Source of the DNA: Hyposmocoma kahamanoa | Lineage: Eukaryota > Arthropoda > Insecta > Lepidoptera > Cosmopterigidae | NCBI RefSeq assembly: GCF_003589595.1 | Contig: NW_020653900.1 | Coordinates: forward strand, 3,979,223-4,043,222 | Direction: 5' to 3' | Length of the DNA: 64,000 nt | Part shown: positions 11,098 to 22,548 of the stretch, one piece after another | Position numbering within the stretch: position 1 is the first letter of the stretch | Layout of the letters: each line of letters opens with the position of its first letter | Made by a program: the position numbers and the translations under genes | Notes under the pieces: model-generated | Databases searched by the model: none | Told to the model about the DNA's origin: nothing | What the model saw: only the letters and a program-made list of their open reading frames with translations

Positions 11098-11330
11098 AGT
11101 GCAGAGTAGGTACTAAAAACCGACCTCAAAAGTCATTCGTCCCCTAGTTTGCCACCCTTAGCTGTGAAATATTTTTTTGAGATTCAAATGGGACCACTAC
11201 TGAGGAACCCTCGTTTCAATAAAAAAAGATCCTCAAAATCGGTTCAAAAATTACAATTATTAGTTATCGCGTAATATAAGTATACAAAAAAAAGTACAGT
11301 CGAAATGAGAACCTCCTCCTTTTTATCCTT
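11098..11330 (-). repeat. Repeat F copy
   Basis: Repeat F is a non-coding interspersed repeat. In its reference orientation it opens AACCGACTTCAAAAAAGGAG and closes ACTTTCGAGGTCGGTTTTTT plus AGTACTCTGTA. This copy is reversed and short-form. Confidence 0.75.
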
Positions 11331-12039
11331 TTTATTACAAAACACTTTCCTGGGACTTGCAGTGTTTTGTTTTCACAAGGTAGTACTAATCTACCGTACC
11401 AAACCAAAACACTGTAATATCAAAAACAGCATTTTGAGAAAAAACTGCGTAAAGGATGTTTTCGGTTTTTTTGGAATGTTTGAGGTTAATATTGTACATC
11501 AGACGTCACAGAAATAATATCCAGCTATTATAATTTTACTGTAAAAAAATTAGCTAGTTCTATTGAAAAACTAATAAAATTCTTTTCCCTTGATAACAGC
11601 CGAAAGTTTTTATTGTTATGAATTTACAAACTGTATTTAACCTTGCAGTGTTTTGGTATGACACAATAGAACTTGTTTCTAATTGCTTATGTAAAGTTGT
11701 TTTTTTTTATAAATCAAAATCAGCAGCTGTATTGTAAATTTAGGTATAATTAGTGGATTTATTATGAAGAAAAAGAAGTAAGTTGATTTTGAAGCTAAAG
11801 GTGGCTCCCAGTAAAAAACGAGGACATTGATGGCCAAGCGATTAAAACTGTGAGCCCTATTTTTTGTATATTCGCGGCTTGTAGCGCAGTTTGTATACTC
11901 TTTGTATATTCTGGGTAATGCACTGGAAATAAGTTCGCTGCATTGATATTCACAGTACTGATTGTGAATCCCGTCAAAAATCATATGTTCCATAAGTAAA
12001 ATAAATCACACTTGAAAACGCCATTTTTTAAGCTACTAC

Positions 12040-12125
12040 TCATTCACTGTGCTATCTTTCCTGAGAAGAACGAGCAAGAAACTCTACGGATTGCTATTTT
12101 CAAATAAACATAAATGCTGTAAAAT
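12040..12125 (-). repeat. Repeat E, partial
   Basis: GAGAAGAACGAGCAAGAAAC and CAAATAAACATAAATGCTGT, the reverse of the blocks at 10435. Confidence 0.65.
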
Positions 12126-12304
12126 ACACAAACCAAACTCATGCTACTAGGATTTCGTTTAAACAAGGTAAACGACTCTTAAATGGGGAACAGTAGACGT
12201 TATTACAATAAGTTTCCGGAGCATATATTAAGATTATCATGTCCTAAGTTTCAAGTACATTAACAATATTTTGATTTAAAAGTCATATTATAAAATTGAA
12301 GACA

Positions 12305-12540
12305 ACGTGTTAGATAAAGATGTATTGAAAGACGACATGGCTCTAGATTCCACACAAATTTGATTCAAAGTGTATTCCATAGCATTTAAGTATATTTAAA
12401 AAGAACAATCCTTAGAGTTTCTTGCTCGTTCTTCTCAAGGAAGTCAGCGTAGTGAACGAGCAGTGACTTAAATATGACGTTTTCGAGTGTTAACTTATTT
12501 TATCTATGGAATAAATGATTCTTTGGCTTGACTTGACTTG
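12305..12540 (+). repeat. Repeat E copy with TTGAC-type tail
   Basis: Same blocks as 10435-10630. Ends in a short GACTTGACTTGACTTGAC run, perhaps a simple-repeat tail of a non-LTR element. Confidence 0.7.
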
Positions 12541-13075
12541 ACACTTGGAATCAAATTTGAGGAGCATAGAGCCTCGTAGTTTTTCCATTCATCTTTATTT
12601 ACGTGCTAAATTCATCACAAAATCTTTAATTTTGTATTACAACTTTTCAATCAAACTTCGTAATTGTTATGGATGTCTAACGGTCCTGTTAATAGGAACT
12701 CATCTTAAAAATTAATACTGTACATTATTTGTATTTGTAGCGCCAAAACTCAATGCTTTCAAGCTACCAGACCTATTACTTAAAATAACGAGTCCCCAGT
12801 TATTTAACGAAATATCCCGCGCCTGGCACCAACCATAACAATTAACTACACGAGATATCTCGTAGTGGCATTGAACGTGTTAACAATTATCATCGATTAA
12901 TGGTTACAAATTGATCTTGTTTCCGATAGTTCCGATTACTTCCAAGGTCTCGTTAAACGTTAACTGATATTAGGAAATCTATGATTTTGCTCGTCACTGT
13001 GTCCTATAAACATAAAATTACATTTATAATTCTACCTACACATATGATTTTAATACTTTTAAAATTTAAAAGCAG

Positions 13076-13315
13076 AAGAGCCCCTTGTGAAAGAGTTCGT
13101 TCTGGCAAGTGCTGCCAAACCTTACCCATTTCTGCCGCGAAGCAGTAACGTGAGCATTAATGCTTTACGGTTTTGAAGAGAAAGGGTGTCTTGTCAACTT
13201 ATGTCTCTGGGTGACGGGGGCAATGGCAGTGCCCGTCAGATCTTTGCGATATCAAGCTCTAAATGGCACTGCAACTGCAACGGCTCACGACTTGTTCATC
13301 ACGTCACTTGGATGG
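13076..13315 (-). repeat. Family 1 copy, left half of a head-to-head pair
   Basis: Reversed copy starting CTTGTGAAAGAGTTCG. It abuts an opposite copy at 13345-13545. Confidence 0.75.
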
Positions 13316-13344
13316 TAGCATTGCAGTGTAAAAACGCCACGTCG

Positions 13345-13545
13345 ACAGTGTCACTCAGAGCTTTAAATCGCAAAGACCCCTAAGACATAAGTTGACAAGT
13401 CCCATGTGCCAGTAATTTCTCCAACACCCACATCCTTGGAAACAGGAATGCAGTAATGCTCACATTACCTACTGCGTGGTAATAGAAATAAGTATGGGGA
13501 CAGTACTTCCCATTCAGAGACGATTCTTGAGGTAACTTCGGCTTT
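13345..13545 (+). repeat. Family 1 copy, right half of a head-to-head pair
   Basis: Forward copy with CACTCAGAGCTTTAAATCGC and AAGTTGACAAGTCCCATGTG; the T-run head is missing. Confidence 0.75.
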
Positions 13546-13739
13546 ATAGACATATTGCACGTGAAAATCGCGTCCCTTGAGGTGTGTCGAGCTCGTTAGT
13601 AATTAAAATTAACAACTGAAGGCAATCACGTTGTAAGCAGATAAGGCACGTAGCGATAGGATGGAGGAGGACAATTGCGTAACGCAGGTAAACTTTATAT
13701 TGCGTATATTTGTTTTTTGTTCAAGGGGGTCTTAGAGAC

Positions 13740-13925
13740 GCTGGCATTGCGCCCGTCTCCCTGAGATATAAGTTGGCAAGTCCCATGTGCCTGTAATTTG
13801 ATAAGCACCCTTACCCTTCTAAACCAGAAGGCTGTAATGTTCCCATTACTGCTTGGCGGCAGAAATAAGTAAGGTTTTAGTACTTCCCTGCACGAACTCT
13901 TTCATAAGGAACTCTACTGCCACTA
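13740..13925 (+). repeat. Family 1 copy, 5'-truncated
   Basis: Begins GCGCCCGTCTCCCTGAGATA and ends at the CTCTTTCATAAGGAACTCTA terminus. Confidence 0.75.
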
Positions 13926-13965
13926 AACATATGCGTGTAATAATAATGTCTATGTAATAAGTGAC

Positions 13966-14214
13966 AAGCCGTGGTAGCCTTGGTTTGACCTACTGCCTCT
14001 CAAGCAGAGGGTTGTAGATTCAAATCCGATCTGAGTTTTTCGGAATTTATGTGCAAAATTTAAATTGAAGTTTATCATGAGCTTTTTGATCAAGGAAAAC
14101 GTGGTGATGAAACCTGCACGTTGAAGAAGGTTCATAACCCTCGGAAAACGTGTGAAGTCCTCGTCTGAAAGGAGACCCGTGCCCAGGAGTGGGACGTATA
14201 AATGGGTTACCTCA
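13966..14214 (+). repeat. tRNA-derived SINE of a common lepidopteran type
   Basis: Starts GCCGTGGTAGCCTTGGTTTG with A-box-like and B-box-like (GATTCAAATCC) words and continues GAAAACGTGGTGATGAAACC, a usual body motif of lepidopteran tRNA-derived SINEs. It is not a functional tRNA: no cloverleaf closes. Confidence 0.72.
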
Positions 14215-14345
14215 GTAGGTAACTTAACTTCTTTCCAACAAAACAAGAATCATAAAAATCGGTTCACAAATGCCCGAGTAATCACGTAACATACATACAA
14301 AAAAAAGCAGTAAAATTGACAACCTCCTCCTTTTGAAGTCGGTTA
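14215..14345 (-). repeat. Repeat F, partial
   Basis: CTTTCCAACAAAACAAGAAT, AACCTCCTCCTTTTGAAGTC. Follows the SINE at 13966 directly. Confidence 0.65.
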
Positions 14346-14704
14346 ATAATGCACAAAATGGCCACAAAAAATTATAATTTATTTTTGGTTTTTGACATTT
14401 TTGACATTAATATAACATATTTTTAATAATCTTATCATTATTATATTCATGATTATTCCATTCATTACTGACGATCTCATTATGGCGAGTCATAGCATAT
14501 ATAACAATTCGTTTCGTAATAACTTCTGAAATAAATTATACTAATATTTGTAATTTATTATGTTCAATACAATTCTAATTACATCCTTAGAAGATGGAAA
14601 AATTACACCTCATTACAGTTTCGTTCAAAATTTTATTGAAGGAAGGGAGCGAATATGTATATATTTTTTTTGTTATAGTGTAATCAAATGGGCAAAAAAT
14701 TTCT

Positions 14705-14945
14705 TGATTTCTCACCAGATGGACAATGACTATGAGGTCGACGATGGAACTTGCACACCAAAATAATGCCTACTCATTCTCTCCTTGAAGAAGTCCAAGT
14801 TATAACGTTCAGAGCACAAGTCTGCAGGCCGAGACTTCCACTCCATAGCTGTTCGCCATATGAATGAGACAGCGTAACGCTTCGTGTGAATCTTTCAAAT
14901 ATCCACAACACAGGGGTGGAACTCAAGCCCACTTAACCTTTCGTT
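14705..14945 (+). repeat. Interspersed repeat D
   Basis: Shares TCACCAGATGGACAATGAC, TAATGCCTACTCATTCTC, TCGTGTGAATCTTTCAAATA with 23120-23335. Confidence 0.6.
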
Positions 14946-14989
14946 TTGTTAACTTTAAAGTTTGGTTGTTACGTCCTTGTTACATAGAT

Positions 14990-15056
14990 TAGATTAGATT
15001 AGATCAGACCAGATCAGATCAGATCAGATCAGATTAGATTAGATTAGATTAGATTG
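14990..15056. repeat. Pentanucleotide microsatellite
   Basis: (AGATT)n mixed with (AGATC)n units. Confidence 0.9.
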
Positions 15057-16166
15057 AGATACAGGAAAGCTAATCAGAACGGGATATGCAGAGATATGTA
15101 GTGTGCCAGTAGCAAAATTTGAATTGTATAGATAGATAACAATTAACATTAATTTTATTAAATAATATAGTACAAATAACATGAAATACTCACCTAAGTT
15201 TCAATTTTATTCCATGAATTTTTTTGGAACACGACCGTTCGCGCGCGGTATCTGAGACCTCAAACATAAATAAAGACACATATGCACGTGCGACGAATGT
15301 CCCAGGGCTACTAACGAGAAGTACCTCATCTCCTTGAGGATATTATGGTCGCGCAACCATCTATGGTTTATAGTTTTTGTAAAATGACTAAAATAAGGTC
15401 ACTGCGGTCCCTGAAACCGCGCGCGACCACTGGAAGGTTAAATAGATCGCTCTAAATGGTGATAACGCTGTGAGGTAACAAACCAAAGCGCTAGCGTTAA
15501 TACCAGTCCAATGTAAACGCAGGAGGTCCACTTCTGTTCTCGTCCGACATCGTCTGAAACAATTAAAGTGGTTTTCCACCAGATGGGCGAGACGAGGCGA
15601 CGAGAGGCGAGCCGGCCTATTTCCAACAAAAATTGCCACTAATAGCTTGCACGAGCTATTCAATCCCGATTTTCTCATGATTGTGGATAGTGAACATTCA
15701 GTTCGGTTCAGTTCATTTAGCGATAAACGGCTGACGTAACGTCCCATAAATTATTATTGTTAAATATGTTAACCTTCTTTTTTTAAGTACGTAAACACAA
15801 TCCACAATCTCGCCATTGATATTAATAGCCGTCGCGAACTCGTGCGAGACCGTGCGCGCGTTTGCGAGATCGCGCGAGCTCGCGCGTAAAATCGTGTTTC
15901 CGTTACAGAGTATAATTCTATTTAGGCAGCAATAGGTTCAATATTACATCTACAAATATTACAATTTTCGCCGCGCCCATCCTCATCAATGCAAACCATT
16001 CTGTGGAAATGCAAAACATTTCCACAGAAGGTGGGCTAGAAGGGAATTGAAATTTGTAATTCTTTTGTTTTAGAAGTAAAATGACACGATGGTGCTACCT
16101 CGTCCTGTGGGCAGCGCATTGCTTCTCAACAGATATTGTCGATGTTAACTTTTAATATCCTAAATC
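15057..16166. other. No gene seen
   Basis: Contains a CG-rich patch at 15820-15895 (GCGCGAGCTCGCGCG). The 119-codon minus frame at 15388-15747 shows no domain and is most likely chance in a less AT-rich stretch. Confidence 0.45.
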
Positions 16167-16335
16167 AAAGAATTGATCTTGTCATACTATTTAACCATTT
16201 GTGTATAACCATTGTGTATAACAGTTCTTGTTATACTAGTTAATGCATAGGGAGATTTAACCATTAATATTTATATTAATATTTATTTAATATTTAACCA
16301 TTTGTGTATAACCAGTTAATGCATAGGGAGATTTT
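16167..16335. repeat. Local direct duplication
   Basis: ATTTAACCATTTGTGTATAA and AGTTAATGCATAGGGAGATT each occur twice about 80-110 bases apart. Confidence 0.65.
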
Positions 16336-16355
16336 TAATAAATTCTTTGATAGTT

Positions 16356-16612
16356 CTTCTTCTTCTTTTTGCTGTCCTTATCCCACGCTAGGTAGGGTCG
16401 GCACAACATGTGTTTTTCTTCCACGCTCCCCTATCAGCCGTCATTTCCATACACACACCTTTCTTATCCATGTCATCATTCACACAATCCATCCGTCTTT
16501 TCCTTGGCCTTCTTTACACCTTATAACATTTCACATTCATATCTAATATTCCTCTCGTCACATGACATTTTACCTTCCACATGACATATCCATACGACAC
16601 TAACCTACTTTT
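16356..16612 (-). repeat. Retroposed repeat with 12-base target duplication
   Basis: TCTTTGATAGTT at 16344-16355 and 16613-16624 flanks 257 bases containing TATCCCACGCTAGGTAGGGT and GCTCCCCTATCAGCCGTCAT, a block I recognise from lepidopteran genomes. A CTT-rich left edge suggests a reversed tail. Confidence 0.75.
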
Positions 16613-17319
16613 TCTTTGATAGTTATTTTGTAGAATTGAAAATATTATTTCCGGATTTAAATCCGGTATATCATCACCTTACGTCTCGCCGGTGAAAAAC
16701 TAGCTTTACTATCAAATAAGTAATGCTCGAACAAATTTAAGACACATGATGCGGATAAAGCTTCATACTTCTTCGAGTATTACTTATTTGACAGTAATGT
16801 TTCGGACGGATGTTGGACAGAGAACGGGAGTCCACTCTCAGGAGCGAGCGTAGAGTAGTCGGTGTCGGTCAGGGTGACCGCTTGCACATTTATACTTACT
16901 ACATTACTACCAAATACAGATAAAGGGCGTCTTCAAATTCGCCGTTTACGTGTTTGCGTGGCGCTGCAGCTGCTCTTGAATACATTGAATGAAAATTAGT
17001 AGTGGCGCTGCTGCAACGCTTCTACAAGCGCCTAATTTAAAAGCGCTCTTATTTGCTTATGACTAAGCAAGATATTCGATTAATCTTGGAGTGTTCTTCC
17101 GCAACTTCATGTTGGAGCCTCAATCTGCATAACATTAGTCTGTCAGTTCTCAGTCAGTACAAATATGTATATATAGATTGTTTATATATGGATATTGTTT
17201 ATATATGGATATAGTCATTGTGTATAAAATAATGTATCATAGTTATTTATAAATTTTGATCAACATTATCTTTTTATTTGTCATGTTATGCACCCCTGTT
17301 GTTTATTCTGAATTCAGTT

Positions 17320-17408
17320 CTCCGGGTGACTGGTAGAGAATGTCTAATGGCATTAAGTCCGCTATTTGTACTTTGTGTGCATTGAAGTTTAAAAATAAAT
17401 AAATAAAT
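17320..17408 (+). repeat. LINE 3' tail scrap
   Basis: AATGTCTAATGGCATTAAGT, TTGTACTTTGTGTGCATTGA, then an AAATAAATAAATAAATTA tail, typical of lepidopteran CR1/Jockey 3' ends. Confidence 0.6.
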
Positions 17409-17464
17409 TACGCTTTGTAAATTTCTACGAAAAACTTGCTTAGCTTCTTGCTTGTCGTCTTTGT

Positions 17465-17640
17465 TTTTTGCATACCCTCGAACCCGGGGAGGCTCAAGGG
17501 TTATATGAGAATAAACCTCTAGGTGAATGGTGTACCACTAAAACCCCCCGGCTTACAGTCTTGGCCAGGTGTTGTGGGTGCCGTGGGATCCCGAAGATTC
17601 ACCACTACCACTCTCCCGGGCTGTCTTTGTTTAGTCGAAA
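17465..17640. repeat. GC-rich stretch, unclassified
   Basis: Contains CGAACCCGGGGAGGCTCAAG and TGCCGTGGGATCCCGAAGAT. GC content is well above its surroundings. Probably a retroelement piece; no protein similarity is recognised. Confidence 0.35.
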
Positions 17641-17934
17641 TGAAAGTTCTTTTTAAAAATCTCAGCCTTAACTTAAACTTCTTCATATTGAATATCCCTA
17701 TATGTACTCATTACCACTTTCTTTTAATTTAATGTAGAATAGAAGAACATTTTGACCATCAACATCTAATGTTCAGTGGTGAAGTGGCCGACGATATATC
17801 CATTCATTCCAACTTTGAATAGCCCTAAATTGTAGTTTTTAGAATCGATGAAAACACCCTTAAACATTGTGAAGGTTCTTCCTGTATCCAAACACGCTGA
17901 CGATGAATAGAAAAGCAAATATTACGTAGTAGTA

Positions 17935-18090
17935 GAGCTTGTGAAAGAGTTCGTCCAGGGAAGTACTGCCACGTTACCTATTTCTGCCACCAAGCAGTAA
18001 CGCGAGCATTACAGCATTGCGGTTTTGAAGGATGGTGGTGAAATTACAGGCACATGGGACTTGTCAACTTATGTCTCAGATGACGAGCGC
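17935..18090 (-). repeat. Family 1 copy, partial
   Basis: Starts at the terminus CTTGTGAAAGAGTTCGTCCA and breaks off after CAACTTATGTCTCAG. Confidence 0.75.
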
Positions 18091-18119
18091 AGTTTATACG
18101 TGAGACAACATCACGTACG

Positions 18120-18321
18120 TTGTTTTAATAGGATCTGAACTGATCCCAGTAAGTAGCACTTATGTCATGACAACCGGAAACAATGATGGTACCATAAAAA
18201 CTCAGACAATATAGAAACGTTACTTTTTCTATATTGTCCCGGCCGGGGATCGAACCTGGGATCTCAGAGATGGCAATACCGTGAAATCCGGTGTGCAGTC
18301 GACCACTGAGGTCGTCGTGCA
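18120..18321 (-). repeat. tRNA-derived SINE copy, reversed
   Basis: Reverse complement has GACGACCTCAGTGGTCGACT, GGTTCGATCCCCGGCCGGGA and a body with ATGGTACCATCATTG. It is followed in the reading direction by nothing coding. Confidence 0.65.
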
Positions 18322-18324
18322 GTG

Positions 18325-19425
18325 GCAATGCACCTGTTAAAAAAAGAAAACCGTTTATTTTTTACGAATCAAACAACATGAAGTACGCTCGCGTTATCGG
18401 AACATATATCGCAATAATAATAAAAAATATACACTACCATATATGTGTACTTTCAACAATATCATTTGGGTTATCGATAGGAGTCAATACATGCAAAAAG
18501 TTATAAAGCGGATTGCATGCAATTTGTTGTTGTCAAAAAAAAGTAGCAAACACCGTAACTACAGTACCGGCACGCTATGATAATCAAATGCGAATCGCAT
18601 CTATAAGTTTTTAGGTTTATAACTAGTATTGCAAGGGGTAGCTGATTAAAAAAAATAATAAAACGTAAAATAAAAATGTTTACTTAATACATCGTCAATT
18701 CGAAACTGTTTTGTTTTGCATAGAGGTAGAAGTAGAAGTTGAAGGTAGATAGTAGAAGGAGGTAGAAGTTGCGCTGGTCAGCGATCCTATCATTTTTTTA
18801 AATTTCGAATTTCGAAGGACAATTGCCGAGTACGACACACGTAAAATTATACATCCATAAATGTTACTGCATGTCACTATTGACAACAATACAGCACAGC
18901 AATTAGCTCCTTCAACGTAGTTATGAATTAATACGAAACTTGAGCGGACAAACGCCGTCATAGCGTTACTTTAGTCTAACTTGGTCAATCACTTTACTTT
19001 AACTGTAAAACAAAAACAACATAACGTGACGTTTATGCTAAACAGGTCGAAGTTAAAGGATTTAGTTCGGCCTTAACTAGTTTTTAGTTTAATCGATTAT
19101 GGCCCGTAAAATGCAGAGACGTTATCGAAGGTAATAAACAACCGTTATTAAGAGTAACTTTCAATCACTCTACATGTTTAATCTCTTTTACCGGCTTCTA
19201 TTTTATTATAATAATATTTTTTGTATTTTTGTGTTGACACAAATGTCAAATTCTAAGTCGCTATGTTAAAATTTTCTCTCCGAACATTAAAGTAGCTGAA
19301 TAAGAATTGTATGGATTGATTCAATTTGCATTGACACTAGCGAACGATTTTCGACCAAGACTCCGATTAAGAACTTTTTGATATTTTATATAGATTTTAA
19401 GACTTTCGTGGTTATTCACTAAATG
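18325..19425. other. No gene seen
   Basis: AT-rich; only short frames without recognisable domains. Confidence 0.5.
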
Positions 19426-19429
19426 ATTA

Positions 19430-20190
19430 TCACTAGTATCAGGTTTCTCACCACGGTATGACTTCTTTTTATTTTCCCGATATTTCGGAACGGTTGCACG
19501 CTCCATGGTCACGGACTGAAGGGAAACCAAAACCCTTAACCAAAATAGGAAAAATGTTACGTTCACCAAAAGACCACCTTCCTTTACAAACACCGGGTGT
19601 CTATAGAATGAACTGCAGTTGTGGGAGCTCGTATAACGGTCAGACTAAACGAACAATTGTCGATCGTATGAAGGAACACATCCGAGCAGTAAAAATGATG
19701 CACAGAAGTCGGCTATAGCACAACATCTCACACAGACTGACACTAACCACTGGATCGAGTTGCATAACCCCCAGGTACTCTCGGCAGAACGTCACTACAT
19801 ACCACGGTTGGTACGAGAAGCCATCGAGATCACGAAGTACAAAACATTTAACCGTGATGATGGTTTTAAACTGTCCAGTGCATGGAATCCGGTTCTTAGT
19901 GCGTGCAGTAATAAAAACAAAAACATCTCGAGTTCAGTTTCGCGTGTGGATACAGTGAGTGTGGTTTGTGTGAAAAAAGTGAGTGACAATGGTAACGCCA
20001 CAACAAATCGCGATGAAGGTAGTCGTCGACAGCGCAAGAGGGTAGACAGATATGTCTGCTCATAAAGCTGTCATCTGCCGCCGTCCAGTCAACCCGTGAC
20101 CATGGAGCGTGCAACCGTTCCGAAATATCGGGAAAATAAAAAGAAGTCATACCGTGGTAAGAAACCTGATACTAGTGATAATCGTCTTTG
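19430..20190 (+). mobile_element. Penelope-like element fragment with inverted termini
   Basis: Outer ~85 bases are inverted repeats of each other: 19432-19517 reads TCAGGTTTCTCACCACGGTA and on to CGCTCCATGGTCACGG, and 20093-20178 is its reverse complement. Inside lies the GIY-YIG part of a Penelope ORF; the RT is absent. Flipped partial termini of this type are known for Penelope elements. Confidence 0.75.
19557..20062 (+). pseudogene. Penelope-like GIY-YIG endonuclease domain
   Basis: [20 protein letters not shown] matches the GIY...YIGQT signature (GVY and YNGQT here), followed by [10 protein letters not shown]. After one frameshift near 19715 it continues [15 protein letters not shown] and AERHYIPRLVREAIEI, a usual C-terminal extension of Penelope proteins, and closes at 20062. 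The frame break and missing RT make it inactive. Confidence 0.75.
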
Positions 20191-20794
20191 ATATTTTAAC
20201 CAAATCGTTCGATTGACGCTTTCCGGGTTATTCAGAACATTCAAAGTTACACCTTCGATTCGGATTCGGATAAGATATTGTTATCCAACAGCGTTTACAG
20301 AGTAAGTCGGTGAAATAGATTATAAGAAAAATGAAAATCCTTTTCTATTTTGGAACCTTCAAAGGCCTAAAATATAGTAATGCATTAAGTCTTGCATTAA
20401 AATAAAATTAAACAAACACCAGATTTTGTTTAAAATAATAAGAGATTTCCATATACTTGCTTTGTAAATAATTGGACGTTCGGTAACTTACATTCCATAA
20501 CTATGTTCTGAATAACGTTTGTAGTCTTTGCCGGTCGAGAAGTTCTAGTAATCGTACGGGTGTGACATCTTTTCGACTCGGTTTCGAATACGACAGTTTG
20601 ACGTTCGATTCGGTTGTTCGGTTGTTGTGAATAAAAATGAAAAGAAATCGGTCGACAACTGAGCTATCGTAAGGTTCTGAATAGACCCCCAGGATCCACA
20701 GGACCGCCTGTCCCGTACTTTTTGTATGAAAATAATGAATAAAGTTAATATCGATCTTAGGTTTTTGCGATTGTTACACATGGGAAATGAAACT

Positions 20795-21256
20795 TTTTTT
20801 AAAAAAGGACGAGGTTCTCAATTCGACTGCATTTTTTTTGTATATATTTATGTTACGCGATAACTCCGTATATTTGTGAACCAATTTCATGATTCTTTTT
20901 TTGTTGGATAGAGGTTACCTCCGTAGTGGTCCCCTTTAATTTTGAAGAAAATCATCCTCCTCTAAAGGTGGCTGTTCACGCATGAAGATTCATTTCTATA
21001 AACAGAGCATAATTTTATTATAAGGAGCAATTATTTTAATGGTTGATTTTGCTATTCTCCAATTCAAGGCGTTTTTCTCTCTCAATAAACTTTGAGTATT
21101 GAGAACCGATTTTTATTATCTCCTGTGTCAAGTCCCGTATAGTGGCGAACTAGGGGATGAATCCGGGTTTGCGCACTTTCCGGTAACCGATTTCAATAAA
21201 ACTAGACAATATATGTAATTCCAGGTACTTTTGAGGTCCGTTTTTTTAGTACCCTG
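20795..21256 (+). repeat. Repeat F, long form
   Basis: About 460 bases: the usual ends plus a ~200-base interior segment (TTCACGCATGAAGATTCATT to AATTCAAGGCGTTTTTCTCT) that short copies lack. Confidence 0.72.
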
Positions 21257-21257
21257 T

Positions 21258-21400
21258 ACTTTGTTTTTTCAAACAAACCAACGTTTCGGGCCCTTTACAG
21301 GTCCCATGGTCACGGGTGACTTAGATCCGAAAAATATAGTTTCATTTCCAATGTATAAAGTTTTCTTCTAATAACGAGATTTTATCATAGATCTCTATAT
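21258..21400. repeat. Terminus of a second Penelope-like family
   Basis: Contains ACGTTTCGGGCCC, CCCATGGTCACGGGTGACTTAG and TAGTTTCATTTCC. Related scraps are at 20755-20795, 24003-24065, 41795-41860, 43070-43165 and 61665-61705. Layout resembles the 19.4 kb element, but the sequence is different. Confidence 0.45.
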
Positions 21401-21519
21401 CTATGGGTTTTACTTCACCGAATGGACTGTTACAATACAGAATAATAATATAAATAAGGATACACGTTACAATACTGAATAATAATAAATAATAATTTAT
21501 ATAAATTTAGAATTATTAA

Positions 21520-21600
21520 TATGAAGAACGAACACAAAGAAAAATTCCTTCGGTCCTTCTGGACGCCAAATCAGCGACCTTGCATACCGTGGCTGACGCT
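21520..21600 (-). repeat. tRNA-derived SINE, second family, partial and diverged
   Basis: GAACACAAAGAAAAATTCCT, TCGGTCCTTCTGGACG, TTGCATACCGTGGCTGACGC parallels 26290-26400. Confidence 0.5.
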
Positions 21601-22049
21601 CTCTCAACTATACTACGGAAAGACCCAGCCATCGAGTATATAACCAGAAATAGAGACGAAATACGGGCCATATATTTTACTGGTTACTCATCAGTGATAC
21701 ATCACTTATAAATATCTACTCTCTGACTGACCCGTGTGTACGACTCCGTATATTCCAAAAATATTCTGTATTTATTGTAATAAAGATAATAATCTCTAAC
21801 AATGGCGTGCTGTTCCATTCAAAACAGCAAAACATCTAATTACAAAACAAACGGAATCAAATTTCATTGGTAATATAGATATATCCGATATAGATATATT
21901 TTATTATATTGATAAAAAGTGTTAGAATACAACAAAAACTTAAAAGTCTATTTTTGGTAAGGTATTTGTTGTTAAAAGCCATGGAACAAAAGTTATTGTT
22001 TATAACTTTAATAATGAAATGAAACGACAAAAAAATATTTCAGACAACT

Positions 22050-22235
22050 ATGTTAGTAGAATTAAGTGTTCATTTTCATGAACAAGGATATCCAATACTT
22101 AAGGATTGGGATGGCCATTCTCTCTGCTACCACCTTAAGAAGTCTGTTGGTGCTGCCTCTCTCACCCTGAAATCCATCAATCCTAGCCTCCGTGAACATC
22201 CTGGAGGCGTGTCGATTGGACACGCTAGGCACTAA
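22050..22235 (+). other. Unrecognised 61-codon frame
   Basis: A short open frame in otherwise featureless sequence. It has a more mixed codon content than its neighbours (GGATGGCCATTCTCTCTGCT and on). No splice context or family is recognised; it may be a repeat fragment or chance. Confidence 0.2.
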
Positions 22236-22302
22236 AGGCTTTTTAGTGTTTTTTTATAATATCAATAACAAGTCGTGTGACTAGTAGTAATAATAGCTAC
22301 AC

Positions 22303-22548
22303 CCCTGTTCATAACAGTTGCAGTGCCACACAGAGCTTTAAATCCCAAAGATCTGAGGGGCGCTGCCACCGCGCCCGTCAGCAAACAAAAAATTGAAAAC
22401 TCCCAAGTGCCTGTAATTTCACCAGCACCCTTTCAAAACCGCAACGCAGTAATACTCACATTACTGCTTGGTGGCATAAATTGGTAAGGTGGCAGTACTT
22501 CCATGGACGAACTCTTTCACAGGGAGCTCTACTGCTGCTAAAATAGTG
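22303..22548 (+). repeat. Family 1 copy
   Basis: From CCTGTTCATAACAGTTGCAG to GGGAGCTCTACTGCTGCTAA. Confidence 0.75.

Noticed and set aside
14990..15056. Interstitial telomere-like array
   Set aside because: The unit is TTAGA/TCAGA, not the insect TTAGG telomere repeat.
18235..18325. Functional tRNA gene on the minus strand
   Set aside because: It belongs to the SINE also present at 794-955; no cloverleaf.
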